A stretch of DNA of 64,000 bases from Candidatus Methylacidithermus pantelleriae (GCF_905250085.1 NZ_CAJNOB010000034.1:1-64000); one strand, 5' to 3'. Counted from the first letter of the stretch, positions 53,174-62,838 are shown. The notes: generated by a model from the letters alone, not told the origin. Program-made: numbers and translations.

Positions 53174-54241
53174 TTAAACAACCGGAGAGAGTCGTTGCAA
53201 AAGCCTTACGTCGTTTTCCGTAAAAAATCTCAAATCAGGGACCTCGCAAAGGATCATAGCGAATCGGTCGATTCCAAAGCCAAAGGCAAAACCTTGGTAA
53301 CGCTCCGGATCCAGGCCAACACCCTGTAACACCTTCGGGTGCACCATTCCACAACCGCACAATTCGAGCCATTCCTTCCCGTGAAACATTCGGCCGGGCC
53401 TTCGGGCATCGACTTCAAAACTCGGCTCGGTAAACGGAAAGTAATGCGGCCGAAACCGAAACTCTAAATCCTTTCCCAAGAGCTCCCGGAAAAAGACCTC
53501 AAGAGTACCCTTAAGTTCACACACACTAATTCCCTCATCCACTACAAGCCCCTCCACTTGAAAGAAAGCGATGTGATGGGTTGCATCGATTTCATCCCTC
53601 CGATAGCAACGTCCCGGTGCAATCACACGGATGGGAGGTTTGTGGCTCTGCATCACACGAACCTGCACGGGAGAAGTCTGAGGACGCAAAAGAAGTCTTC
53701 CTTTCTTGGGTTGCCCTTGGTCCCACTCAAGGGCAAGTTCCTGGTCTGCAAGGTAAAACGTGTCCTGTTCCGTTCGAGCTGGATGATCGGGAGGAGTATT
53801 AAGAGCGTCAAAATTGTAGTACTCGGTTTCTACTTCAGGCCCGTCGGCAAGAGCAAAACCAAGCGTCCGGAAGATCTGGACTATACGGGCTCGCAGTTCC
53901 AGGATCGGATGGAGAGACCCAGAGACGACAGGACGTCCCGGAAGCGTAGGGTCAAGAAGCGTGGCCTGCGCCCTTGCTTTAAGCTCCTTTTTCCGATCTT
54001 CAAAGGCTGCCCAGGCGCGTTCTTTTAACGCATTGGCCTTCCGACCGATTTCCGGGCGAATCTCTTTGGGGAATTGCCCAATGCGGTCCAATAACTGACT
54101 AAGAGAGCCCTTTCGAGCCAGGTACCGGATTCGGACTCCCTCGAGCTCCTCCGGGGTAGAAGCCTGGGCAATGGATGAAAGGATCTCCCTTTCCAATTGC
54201 TCCACTTCCGCCAAGGCCCCAGGTTGCACGATCTTTTCCAT
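53174..54241 (-). CDS. pheS: Phenylalanyl-tRNA synthetase alpha subunit
   Basis: A 355-residue class II catalytic subunit. The N-terminal coiled coil (EELEGVRIRYLARKGSLSQL) is followed by motif 1 (LHPILELRARIVQIFRTLGF), motif 2 (PGRCYRRDEIDATHHIAFFQ) and motif 3 (GFAFGFGIDRFAMILCEVPD). It combines with PheT. Here it lies ~29 kb from pheT and is grouped with ileS and the ResB-like gene on the minus strand. Confidence 0.97.
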   Translation of the reverse strand: MEKIVQPGALAEVEQLEREILSSIAQASTPEELEGVRIRYLARKGSLSQLLDRIGQFPKEIRPEIGRKANALKERAWAAFEDRKKELKARAQATLLDPTLPGRPVVSGSLHPILELRARIVQIFRTLGFALADGPEVETEYYNFDALNTPPDHPARTEQDTFYLADQELALEWDQGQPKKGRLLLRPQTSPVQVRVMQSHKPPIRVIAPGRCYRRDEIDATHHIAFFQVEGLVVDEGISVCELKGTLEVFFRELLGKDLEFRFRPHYFPFTEPSFEVDARRPGRMFHGKEWLELCGCGMVHPKVLQGVGLDPERYQGFAFGFGIDRFAMILCEVPDLRFFTENDVRLLQRLSPVV

Positions 54242-54271
54242 GGGATGTACCGAATTAGTGACCTGGAAGTG

Positions 54272-56182
54272 TCAAGTTTTTCCTCCACAGTTTGAGGCTT
54301 TCGCCACCCCAACCGGGAGCTGATTCCCTTTGGGATCAGCCGTGTTGTGACCTTCTCGCCGGCCCCTCGGCTTCCAATAGAACATGAGTGCAATTCCAAG
54401 GCAAATCCCAAGGGAGCCTAGCCATTTTAGCGGCCATCCGGGATCAAAGAGTACCTGCAAAACGCTTTCGTTTAAGTCTTGAGGGTTCCAGCCCGACTGG
54501 GAGAATTTGTAGTTCCGTCCCAAAACCGAGCGCCACCATCCGCCGGGGAAGGTAGCGGGATGGTTCATTTTGGCCTTACCTACGACCTGGTGCCCTTGAG
54601 GGTCCTCAAATTGAAGTGTACTGACAAAATCCGAAGGAATCTCTCCTCCTTCTTCCCTCGGAACTTCAAAGTCCAGAAGCCGGACACGAAAGGGAAGTTC
54701 GCGGTGCCGAAATTGCCACTGGATTGTGTAGTTATGGCCAGGGGAAGAAGCCACCTGCACCGGCTGGCCTGGCAAAAGCCATCCTTCCCACGTTGCAGGA
54801 CCGGTTTTGGCAAAAACCCTCGCATGAATGGCTTCGAAAGTTTGTCCCAACCGGGTTGGTGCTGGCGCTCGTTCGACGCTTTCTTCTACAACGGCGTGGG
54901 GATAGAGCCTGACCAGGGTAAGGCTCCAGTCCGCCCACCCTAACGGACAGGTGGCACCAGGCTGAATTTCCCCCCTGCATCGTTCGCCTGAGGAACGGAT
55001 CACCTCATACTGAACAGAAGCATTCGTTGTTGGCCACAGGTAAAGGGTGGGACGCAGGGGTCTTTCTTGGCCTTGCTGGAGCCAGCTTAAGCGGACCAGG
55101 GCAGCGGGATGGAGTGGCCCACCGGCAAGGTTTTGCGGCCTTCCTTTTTCCATGGCGAATCTAGGCCAATAGCCCAGGAGCTCGACTAAAACACGACCGG
55201 CGGGGAAAAGCTGTGGTTTTTCCCTAAGCAAGGAAACCGGCCAGGAGCTCCGAACGCCAGTGGCACTTTCCACCTCGACCTCTGGGTTGTCTCCATTGGC
55301 TTCGATTTTTAGGCGAACGCGGCAACCACTATAAAACCTATCGTGTGGGTAGGTCACGGGAGCTTCCGAGGCAAACACCATCCAGGATTCGTGAAGCACC
55401 TTTTTTCCTACTTCTTCCTCCGGATTTCCCCAAACGATCTCGGCGATCCCACCCAAAGACTGGGATTGGAACTTCGGGTCCCCTTGGTAAAGAAGGAGGG
55501 AAAGCTGGCCTGCCATCTGGCTTTGCAGTCGAAGCTCCATCCCCGGCGCTCCCTTGGGATCGTTACTGGGCAAAAGTCTTGGCTGAAGGATGGCTGCTTC
55601 AAGGTAGTCATCCAGCGTGAGTTTTTCCCTCCCCTCTGGGAGGGGCACAACCTTAGGGCGAGCGTGCGATGGGCGCCATACGTCCACAGGAAACGCCGTT
55701 TCATAAAGCGTTCCCGAAGGGGCAGCAATCCGGAGGACTCTTTCCTTAAGCCATACGCGATCTACCCCTGCCCCGTTTTTCCGGAGGGTAACAAACCCCT
55801 CAAAACCCATCTCGGAGCCGATCCAAGCTCCCGCTAGGAGAAGAATGATCCCATAGTGAGTAAGGACAAAACCGATATGGCGGGCTCGCCAGGGCCACCG
55901 CGTTAGGGTCACGCAAAAGAGGTTGACGCATAAAAGGATGAGCCATCCCCGGAACCATGGGGACCGGTAGATTAGGGCCCTGGCCACGGCTCCGTCCATG
56001 CGATCTTCTACGAGGGTGGCCACTGCGCAGGCCACGGCCAGGACTACCAGCAGAGCGAGAGCCAGGCGAAGGGAGGCCAGGGCATGAATGACTTTCCAAA
56101 TTCCAGACCGAGCTCTGCGTTGCTGCACATGACGCCACCAGGTTGCCTCGTCGGTCAACCGTTCGACCCAAAGAACTTTCAT
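54272..56182 (-). CDS. ResB-like System II cytochrome c maturation protein
   Basis: A 636-residue membrane protein. Three N-terminal membrane helices (SLRLALALLVVLAVACAVAT; WLILLCVNLFCVTL; IGFVLTHYGIILLLAGAWIG) are followed by a large periplasmic domain and one C-terminal helix (WLGSLGICLGIALMFYW). This is the layout of ResB/Ccs1, which with ResC carries heme to apocytochromes. The histidine in LTHYG may be part of the heme path. No ResC (CcsA) gene is adjacent. It lies 30 bp upstream of pheS on the same strand, so they may share transcription. Confidence 0.88.
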   Translation of the reverse strand: MKVLWVERLTDEATWWRHVQQRRARSGIWKVIHALASLRLALALLVVLAVACAVATLVEDRMDGAVARALIYRSPWFRGWLILLCVNLFCVTLTRWPWRARHIGFVLTHYGIILLLAGAWIGSEMGFEGFVTLRKNGAGVDRVWLKERVLRIAAPSGTLYETAFPVDVWRPSHARPKVVPLPEGREKLTLDDYLEAAILQPRLLPSNDPKGAPGMELRLQSQMAGQLSLLLYQGDPKFQSQSLGGIAEIVWGNPEEEVGKKVLHESWMVFASEAPVTYPHDRFYSGCRVRLKIEANGDNPEVEVESATGVRSSWPVSLLREKPQLFPAGRVLVELLGYWPRFAMEKGRPQNLAGGPLHPAALVRLSWLQQGQERPLRPTLYLWPTTNASVQYEVIRSSGERCRGEIQPGATCPLGWADWSLTLVRLYPHAVVEESVERAPAPTRLGQTFEAIHARVFAKTGPATWEGWLLPGQPVQVASSPGHNYTIQWQFRHRELPFRVRLLDFEVPREEGGEIPSDFVSTLQFEDPQGHQVVGKAKMNHPATFPGGWWRSVLGRNYKFSQSGWNPQDLNESVLQVLFDPGWPLKWLGSLGICLGIALMFYWKPRGRREGHNTADPKGNQLPVGVAKASNCGGKT

Positions 56183-58259
56183 TCTTAAAAAATCCGCTCG
56201 CAGAAGAAACGTCTACTAGCTAGCGGCCGGAAAGAAAATCAGGCAGTTGCAAAACTCTTGGATGAAAAAGATAACCAAAGCAATCTTTCTTTGCTCAGGT
56301 TCCCTTTTCCCTGCGAAATCCCAAGGCCCTGCAAGTGCTCCAAGCAACGGTCGTTGTTGTGATCCCCTGTGCCAGGGTATCTCTCGATGACCCTCCCCAT
56401 TCATCTCGTACATCCGATCGGGCGCACCTGTACTTTTTGTCTCGGCGAGCCTCTCTTTGCTCGGTGTCAACGAAAAGCGATTGCATTGACACACGTTTGC
56501 CAAAAACGCGCCCTTTCCGTTTCCTTGCGGCGAGCTAGGTAAGCCTGCAGGCGAAGACCACGCTTCACCCGTCGGGGGACGCCATCGCCGCAAGTGGTTG
56601 CCCCGAAGGCCAGACCGTTTCCGCTGTCTGTTAAAGGTGCTAGCCGCCATCTCGGGCCGGCTAGAAAACGCACAAGCACGGGTAGGCCGAGGACCCAGAA
56701 CCTCCCCATGGCTTAAGCCAGAGGCTTGCGCGGCCCCTTTTTCGGTGCCCGGGAGGCTTGTGAGAATGCCCAAAGTCGCGGGGGAATCTTGGGACACATA
56801 CGCGCTTGTGCTCAAAGCACCACGTGAATCCCCCGCGGCTTCGGTCTTATCTCGGAAGATCCATGGGAGCTAATCCGTATTTCGACGGTTGCCAGAAGAT
56901 CCCGCATCTCGGTAGGGACCATGGTCTCTCGATCACTCTTGGGGAACAAGAAAACCAATGTCGCCCTTTCTTTGGTAAAAAAGAACCCAGATCGGAGGAT
57001 TCGACTTTGCCCAAGCTCTTTCCATTGGGTTACGCCCAAGGGTGTGCCATCGGCCAGAGCCGCTCTTTTTTGCCAGTCTCTATGCGGGCTATCTCGGTCT
57101 TGCTCGTGTTTATTGGAGTGCGGGCATTCGGTGCGAACCAGCTTGTCTAGTACAAGAGCGTGGCCGGGTGGTCGTCGTTGGGTCACTGCCAGGTGGCGCG
57201 GCCCAGATTTGCCCTGGGGGTGTCGCCACGGGACCCCAAGCGTTGGCGCGCGTGGGAGGAGCCTGCATCGTCCACAACGGGTAACCCAAGCTGTCTCGTT
57301 GAGCAGGGACGGGGATCGGGCTATCGCTAGGCTGGGCCGCTTGTCCCGGCGACCTTGAGCTTGTGGGAAAAGGACCCAAGGAGGGCCGACGGCCGCTCCG
57401 GATAGAGGTTTTTGGTTGTCGACGGAGCGCTGGAGGACGGCTAAGGGTGCATCTTTTTTTTTCCGTTCCCAACCTGCTCGGTCTACCCCATTGCTGGAAG
57501 GATGGCTAGGGAGCCACGCAAAACGCAGAGCCAGGGACGCAAACCGACCGGCTCTTCGTTGGAGAGAGGCGCCACGTGGGTTCCGGACTTTCCCCTCGGC
57601 TATAGCCCGTCGAAGAACCACGTCGGGTTTTAGCTCGATTGGTACCATTTTCCGGCAAGCGACTCAAAGGCAACATCGCAAAGAATGGCTTTTTGATGGC
57701 TTAGTCGATACGTTCGACGGGCGCGTGCCGTGGATCCTTCGGGAAGAAGACCTTGTGGTCCCGGGGAAGTATATGAGACAGTAGGGTTGGTCTTTTGGGC
57801 CAACGAACCCAAAGGACCCGATACCCAGCCTTTCTGTGAAAGTGGGCATTGGAAGGTGGCTTAGCCCCATTTGCTCTACCACCGGCACTTGGGGGGCGCA
57901 ATTTTCACCTACCGAGTCTACCCAGGGGGTGGTTTAGGCTGATGGCAGGGAGCAAGGCTGCGAAGGTGGATCGAATGGGGGAAACAGTCGTGTCAAGCGG
58001 AAGTGGGTGAGTTCTTTTGAACTCCGGGACAGAAAGGACCAAAGAGCCCATGATCTTACCCGGGGTAGTTCGGGGCCTGGGAAAAGACCAAGGCAAATGC
58101 TTATGGCCGGCATTGCTTTTTTCCAAGGACGAAAGAATTTGACCTTACAGGACCGGCGAGGGCGCGTACGACCTGTGCATTTGGCTGGCTGACCAAAGAG
58201 AAAGGATGGGAAGCCTAGAGCGATAGGGAGAGGGTTTTTCTAGCGAATCTGGGAGGGGA
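56183..58259. other. Long gene-poor stretch, apparently decayed sequence
   Basis: About 2.1 kb without a recognisable gene. The longest frame (278 codons, complement 56812-57648) is rich in Arg, Pro and Gly and has no domain. It overlaps open frames on the other strand, as in spurious GC-rich frames. A segment near 57390-57450 resembles the one at 44305-44360. The hisF ribosome site GGGAGGGGA lies at the end. Confidence 0.5.
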
Positions 58260-59066
58260 ATGATAGCATGGGTTAGACCGTTAGAAAGACTTCTCATGCT
58301 AGCTAAAAGGATCATTGCTTGTTTGGATGTTCATGCCGGTCAGGTCACCCGAGGGAAGCAGTTTGGAAAGGCAGAAGCGGGTGAGCTAGAATTTCTCGGG
58401 GATCCGGTCGAGCTTGCGCGTCGTTATGATCAGCAGGGCGTGGACGAAATCGTCTTTTACGATATCACGGCTAGTTCCGAAGGACGCCGTCCCTTCTTTG
58501 ATATTCTGGCCAGAACGGCCGATGTATGTTTCGTTCCTCTGACAGCCGGGGGTGGGGTGAGAAGTCTTGCTGACATTCGAGATCTCCTTCTGGCGGGGGC
58601 CGACAAGGTCAGCATGAACACGATGGCTCTCCAGTCGCCAGGTTTGATTCGCGAGGCAGCCAGCGTGTTCGGTTCCCAGTGTATTGTTGTATCCATGGAC
58701 GTTCGAAGGACGGCCGATGGGCATTGGCAAGTGTATAGCCACGGCGGAAGGAGGGAAACGTGTTGGGAAGCGTTGGCGTGGGCCAAGGAGGCAGTCGAGC
58801 TTGGAGCAGGGGAAATTGTTCTTAACAGCATCGATTCGGATGGAATGAGCTCGGGCTATAGCCTGGAAATCGTGCGGCTGGTTTCCGACTCGGTACCGGT
58901 GCCGGTCGTTGCTAGCGGTGGGGCGGGCAAGCCGCAAGATTTTCTTGACGTGTTTCAGGTGGGACGAGCAGACGCGGCGTTGGCAGCGGGAATTTTTCAC
59001 CGCGGGGTTTATACCGTTGGGGAGATCAAAGCGTTTTTGCGCGGGCATGGGATCCTAGTCCGATAA
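58260..59066 (+). CDS. hisF: Imidazole glycerol phosphate synthase subunit HisF
   Basis: A 268-residue cyclase subunit that uses ammonia from HisH to form IGP and AICAR in histidine biosynthesis. It has the TIM-barrel signatures IIACLDVHAGQVTRGKQF with catalytic Asp23, VFYDITAS, LTAGGGVRS, VVSMDVRR (second catalytic Asp), IVLNSIDSDGMSSGY and VVASGGAGKPQDF. The ATG at 58260 has GGAGG three bases upstream; most homologues begin at MLAKRII (ATG 58296), so the first 12 residues may not be translated. No hisH or other his gene is adjacent. Confidence 0.93.
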   Translation: MIAWVRPLERLLMLAKRIIACLDVHAGQVTRGKQFGKAEAGELEFLGDPVELARRYDQQGVDEIVFYDITASSEGRRPFFDILARTADVCFVPLTAGGGVRSLADIRDLLLAGADKVSMNTMALQSPGLIREAASVFGSQCIVVSMDVRRTADGHWQVYSHGGRRETCWEALAWAKEAVELGAGEIVLNSIDSDGMSSGYSLEIVRLVSDSVPVPVVASGGAGKPQDFLDVFQVGRADAALAAGIFHRGVYTVGEIKAFLRGHGILVR

Positions 59067-59276
59067 AGTAATCGAACACGTGATCTTTCCTGGCTGTCCT
59101 GCCATGGAAGAACGGAAGAGGGGAGTTTTTGAGTAAATGCGTGTGTGCTTCCTTTCAAAGGGGACCAAGTTTCGGGGAAGTGCAGGCCAGAGGGCGGAAG
59201 TCACAACCCTTTGCGAGCTCTGGCGAGCTAGAGCGGAGACAGCAGAAGGTTTTGTTGGTTTCCTGGGGGAAAGACA

Positions 59277-59930
59277 GTGACGGATCGAAGCCAGGAAATT
59301 GCTTCTCACAGGGGGGCCAAGAGGCCAGATCCCTCCGGGAAGGTGCTCGCGTTCCTCAACGAATATTTGGCGCTTCACCAGCGTCCCCCCACGATCCGAG
59401 AAATCCAAGGGTATCTTGGCTACCGTAGTCCGAGGGCGGTCTCTTATGTACTGGAAAAGCTTGAACGAGCCGGTGCAATTACGCGGCGTCCCAAAGCTCG
59501 TGGGATTTTTCCTACCAAACTGCTGGCGTCGAAAAACAGAGAGGAAATCCCGCTCTACGAGTGCATCCCTGCCGGATGGCCAGACTGGAATTCCGCAGAG
59601 AATCCCCCGCAGACTTTGGGGATAGATCCCCACGCATTGGGCATCTCTGACCCCACGCGAGCCTTTGCCGTTGTGGTCCGGGGCCAGAGCATGGTGGGGG
59701 CTGGGATCCAGGATGGTGACATTGTGATCTTTGAGCGGCGCCCGGTAAACGAGGGGGATATTGTGGCGGCCCTCATTGACGGGGAATGCACGCTTAAGCG
59801 TTTGGTTCGGAGGGGTGCCGGTTACTGGTTAGCCTCCGAAAACCCTAGCTATCCTGCGCTCCGACCTGCCGAAGAGCTAGCGGTTCAGGGTGTGGCTATT
59901 GCGGTGATTCGCCGTCTTTGTTCAACCTGA
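59277..59930 (+). CDS. lexA: LexA-type SOS repressor with S24 peptidase domain
   Basis: A 217-residue protein starting at GTG after GGGGGAAAG. The N-terminal winged helix (VLAFLNEYLALHQRPPTIRE, then IQGYLGYRSPRAVSYVLEKL) binds DNA. The self-cleavage site is Ala99-Gly100 in IPAGWP. The catalytic dyad is Ser138 in RGQSMVGAGI and Lys174 in CTLKRL. Canonical LexA has GDSM, so the residue before Ser is Gln instead of Asp. It would repress DNA-damage genes until RecA filaments trigger cleavage. The linker is longer than usual, and a UmuD-like or phage-repressor role cannot be ruled out. No classical SOS box was identified by eye. Confidence 0.9.
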   Translation: MTDRSQEIASHRGAKRPDPSGKVLAFLNEYLALHQRPPTIREIQGYLGYRSPRAVSYVLEKLERAGAITRRPKARGIFPTKLLASKNREEIPLYECIPAGWPDWNSAENPPQTLGIDPHALGISDPTRAFAVVVRGQSMVGAGIQDGDIVIFERRPVNEGDIVAALIDGECTLKRLVRRGAGYWLASENPSYPALRPAEELAVQGVAIAVIRRLCST

Positions 59931-60029
59931 CAGAAGCCCAGGGCCTTTGGTCATCGACGCATTTTGCTTCCCTTTGCGAGCCGTTTTTGGCCTATGGTAA
60001 TCAACTTGGATCCATTTTGGGAACAGGGA

Positions 60030-60779
60030 ATGCAAGAGCTCCATGTAGTGCTTCCCATCTACAATGAAAAGGCCCGTGTCGAAGAATGCTTTTTTACCGT
60101 GCTTGCCTGGGCCCATGATCACTGCGGTTTTGAATTTTCTTTTGTAGACGACGGTTCTTGCGACGGCACGGGAGAGCGATTGCTTGCTCTAGCAAAGGCT
60201 TACGGGGAAGGGCTTATTCGAGTGATTGTTTTGGAAGAGCATCGGGGCAAGGGTTATGCTATACGAAAAGGATTCGCAAGTCGTCCCGAGCTTGATTTTT
60301 GCTTTACCGACGGGGATCTAGCGTATCCGCTGGATCTTTTGCTGCGGTTTCGCGAGGAGCTCCTCCGCTACGATTTGGTGATTGGTTCTCGGGGCAGCCC
60401 GTTTCAAGGGGCGAGGAACGCCCCATGGATCCGGCAAATCCTTGGATGGGGATTTAATTCCTTGGTCCGGGTGACGTTGGGGCTTCCTTATCGAGATACC
60501 CAGGCCGGGCTTAAAGCGATGCGGAAAGAGGTTGCCAGGGCCGTTTTTGCCCGAAGCCGCGTGGACGGGTTTGCTGCGGATGTCGAACTCCTTTGGATCG
60601 CTCAGTGCCTGGGGTTCCGTGTCAGAGAGCTTCCCGTAACAACTCTGCCAACCCATTCGTACAACTCCACTCGCGTCCGCGTTTTTCGCGATTCCCTCCG
60701 CATGTTGGGCGAGCTGGCAAGCATTGCCTGGAACCATCGCAATGGCTGTTACCGGACGAAACATCCTTGTCAGTATTGA
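60030..60779 (+). CDS. GT2 glycosyltransferase, polyprenyl-phosphate-sugar synthase-like
   Basis: A 249-residue GT-A fold enzyme resembling DPM1-type synthases. VVLPIYNEKARVEEC begins the fold, FVDDGSCDGTGERLL (38-52) binds the nucleotide sugar, and DGDLAYP (95-101) is the DxD-like metal site. RDTQAGLKAMRK and a VDGFAADVELLW segment, with the acceptor-site residues, follow. No membrane helix is present. The ATG at 60030 is preceded by GGGAACAGGGA; ATG 59994 is an alternative. The 3' end overlaps the deacetylase gene start by 38 bases, so the two are translated together. Confidence 0.85.
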   Translation: MQELHVVLPIYNEKARVEECFFTVLAWAHDHCGFEFSFVDDGSCDGTGERLLALAKAYGEGLIRVIVLEEHRGKGYAIRKGFASRPELDFCFTDGDLAYPLDLLLRFREELLRYDLVIGSRGSPFQGARNAPWIRQILGWGFNSLVRVTLGLPYRDTQAGLKAMRKEVARAVFARSRVDGFAADVELLWIAQCLGFRVRELPVTTLPTHSYNSTRVRVFRDSLRMLGELASIAWNHRNGCYRTKHPCQY

Positions 60780-61527
60780 TCTTGAGGAGTTTGAAATCCT
60801 TTCGGAATTCGGCGGACACGCTCTGGAAGAGGAATTTGCCGTGTCCCGCCAGGGCTTGGAGGCTCTGCTAGAGGTTTTTCGGCAACTGGAGATCCCCGTG
60901 ACCTTTTTTGCAACGGTTCGATTTTTGGCTTCGCAGCCGGGCCTGGGACGAAGCCTGGTAGGGTTAGGTCATGAAATTGCTTCCCACGGGTATTGCCACC
61001 GTCACTTTGTCCAGGAAGATTTGGCTCGTTCACGGCAGGATCTGGAACAATTAGCCGGAGAGCCGGTCTATGGGTATCGAAGTGCCCGGTTCCAACCGGT
61101 TTGCCCGGAGGCTCTTCGAGCGGCCGGGTATCGCTACGATTCTTCCATCCATCCCATCCTTTTGCCCGGGCGCTACAATTACCTTCGATTTCCGCGGGTG
61201 CCTTTTCGATATGGTGGTCTTCCCGAGTTGCCGGTTTCCGTGTCACCTGGGCTACGGTACCCGTTTTTTTGGCTCGCATTTAAAAACGCTCCCTTCTGGT
61301 TCCATTGGGAGCTGTCCCGGTACACCCTGCGTAAGGATGGATATCTTTTGCTTGTCTTCCATCCCTGGGAATTTGCCCCTCTGGAGCGCTTCCGAATGCT
61401 TCCCGTCTATGTGCGGTCTCCCTCGGGTCACGCCTTGGTCTCGCGCCTGGCAGAGTATCTTGGGAAACTCAAACGGGAAGGATGGTTTGTTACATGCTGG
61501 GAATTTTGCCAAAAGCGCTTCGGCTAG
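60742..61527 (+). CDS. NodB-like polysaccharide deacetylase
   Basis: A 261-residue carbohydrate deacetylase. Catalytic motifs are SIDLEEFE (Asp13, catalytic base region) and SHGYCHRHF with His82 and His86 as metal ligands. GYRSARFQP is motif 3, and VFHPWEF is the late histidine motif. The PF01522 fold is close to peptidoglycan or N-acetylsugar deacetylases. No export signal is visible, so it would act in the cytoplasm, consistent with a lipid-linked or nucleotide-linked sugar substrate. The ATG overlaps the GT2 gene, and its 3' end overlaps the next gene. Confidence 0.87.
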   Translation: MAVTGRNILVSIDLEEFEILSEFGGHALEEEFAVSRQGLEALLEVFRQLEIPVTFFATVRFLASQPGLGRSLVGLGHEIASHGYCHRHFVQEDLARSRQDLEQLAGEPVYGYRSARFQPVCPEALRAAGYRYDSSIHPILLPGRYNYLRFPRVPFRYGGLPELPVSVSPGLRYPFFWLAFKNAPFWFHWELSRYTLRKDGYLLLVFHPWEFAPLERFRMLPVYVRSPSGHALVSRLAEYLGKLKREGWFVTCWEFCQKRFG

Positions 61528-62657
61528 CGCGCACGCTTGCCCCTGCACGTTTTTTTCCTTCCCTACCGGCGGGGTTGTGGATTTCTTACACTCTCCTCAT
61601 CGCTCTTTTGGTTGCTACCAACCCCACGGAACACACGGTCACCCCGACCTACGCCCGGGCAATGGCCCACTGGTGGGCCAGTCAAGAGGTCTATCCTCAT
61701 GGCCCCCATGGGTTTCTTTACCTTCCCCAGGCTGTCTGGCTTTTCACGCCGTTTTTCTGGGGCCCGTGGATCTGGGATGAAATCCTCTGGCGCGCGGTAG
61801 GCCTTAGCCTTCTTGCTGGAGCCCTTCACAGACTTTCCCTCCGAATCCGCGGGCTTGAGTATTCAAAAAGTATGGTATTTCTTTCTTTGCTCGTCATCCC
61901 TGCCTCCCTAGCGAGTGCTCGCAACGGTCAAACCAACCTGTGGCTTGCGGGTTTGTGGACGCACGGCTGGCTCGACTGTGAAGAAGGGCATCCGTTCCGG
62001 GCACTCCTTTGGTTTTACCTGGGACTCGCCTGCAAGCCTCTGGGAGTGGTCCCTCTCGTCGTTGCCTTTGTTCTTTACCCCTCCGTACGACTTCCTGCGC
62101 TCAAGCTTGCTCCGGTCTTTTTCCTGCTGCCTTTCCTGCATCCCGACCCAGGGTATGTGGCCAGGGAATATGCTCGGGTGGGGGAAGTTTTGGTGACCGC
62201 TGCCCATCCAGGTGCCGAAGAGTTTGCTAACCTGGGAAGTCTTTTATGGCGACTGGGGATACTCCCAAGCCCATCTTTGGGTATGCGGATTGCGATGGTG
62301 ATGGGGGCTTTTGTCCTAGCCCTGATTACTTGGCACCACAAGCATGTAGGTTCCCAAGTTCGGCCCGTCTGGATTCTAGGAAGTTTGGCGACCTACCTCA
62401 TGTTATGGAACCCGCGGACCGAGGAGAATAGTTACGTGATTCTAGCGGTTCCCATGGCCTTTTGGGCGATCCACGAAGCGCTAGAAGGCCAAAGGATAAA
62501 GGGTTGTTGTACGGGTTTGGGTTGTCTTCTTCTGGGGATCGAAAGCTACGGCCTTGGCCTGTATCCCCTGGCGAGAAACTGGTTAAAACCTCTTGTTGCT
62601 CTTGCTTTCCTTTTGTCGTTCCCAGGGGGCTCGAACAAAAAGGAAACCTTGCACTAG
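61482..62657 (+). CDS. GT87/DUF2029-like membrane glycosyltransferase
   Basis: A 391-residue protein with about 9-10 membrane helices. The first large periplasmic loop carries TEHTVTPTYARAMAHWWASQ then VYPHGPHGFLYLPQAV, which matches the GT87 layout in which polyprenyl-phospho-sugar donors are used. The acidic residue normally opening this loop is not evident at the usual spot (the sequence reads VTPTY). NGQTNLWLAGLW and the ACKPLGVVPL helix are also GT-C-like. The start at 61482 overlaps the deacetylase gene by 46 bases; ATG 61494 is equally possible. Confidence 0.75.
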   Translation: MVCYMLGILPKALRLARTLAPARFFPSLPAGLWISYTLLIALLVATNPTEHTVTPTYARAMAHWWASQEVYPHGPHGFLYLPQAVWLFTPFFWGPWIWDEILWRAVGLSLLAGALHRLSLRIRGLEYSKSMVFLSLLVIPASLASARNGQTNLWLAGLWTHGWLDCEEGHPFRALLWFYLGLACKPLGVVPLVVAFVLYPSVRLPALKLAPVFFLLPFLHPDPGYVAREYARVGEVLVTAAHPGAEEFANLGSLLWRLGILPSPSLGMRIAMVMGAFVLALITWHHKHVGSQVRPVWILGSLATYLMLWNPRTEENSYVILAVPMAFWAIHEALEGQRIKGCCTGLGCLLLGIESYGLGLYPLARNWLKPLVALAFLLSFPGGSNKKETLH

Positions 62658-62838
62658 CCACTGGCCTGAGAACACTTACCGAAAAAATGGAGTCTCCTCT
62701 CTCAAAGAGAGCCCTTCTACGGTCGGGAAAATCCGGGTTTCCCCGAAAAGGGTCAAACGGTTGGGAGTGGAGAGCCGCAGAGGGAAGGAGGTTTCCTCAA
62801 AGCCTCAGTCCTTGTAGGTTTCTAGGGGATGGCTCGCG

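Noticed and set aside
56812-57648. 278-codon minus-strand open frame
   Set aside because: Arg/Pro/Gly-rich, no domain or ribosome site, overlapped by open frames on the other strand; typical of GC-rich non-coding DNA.
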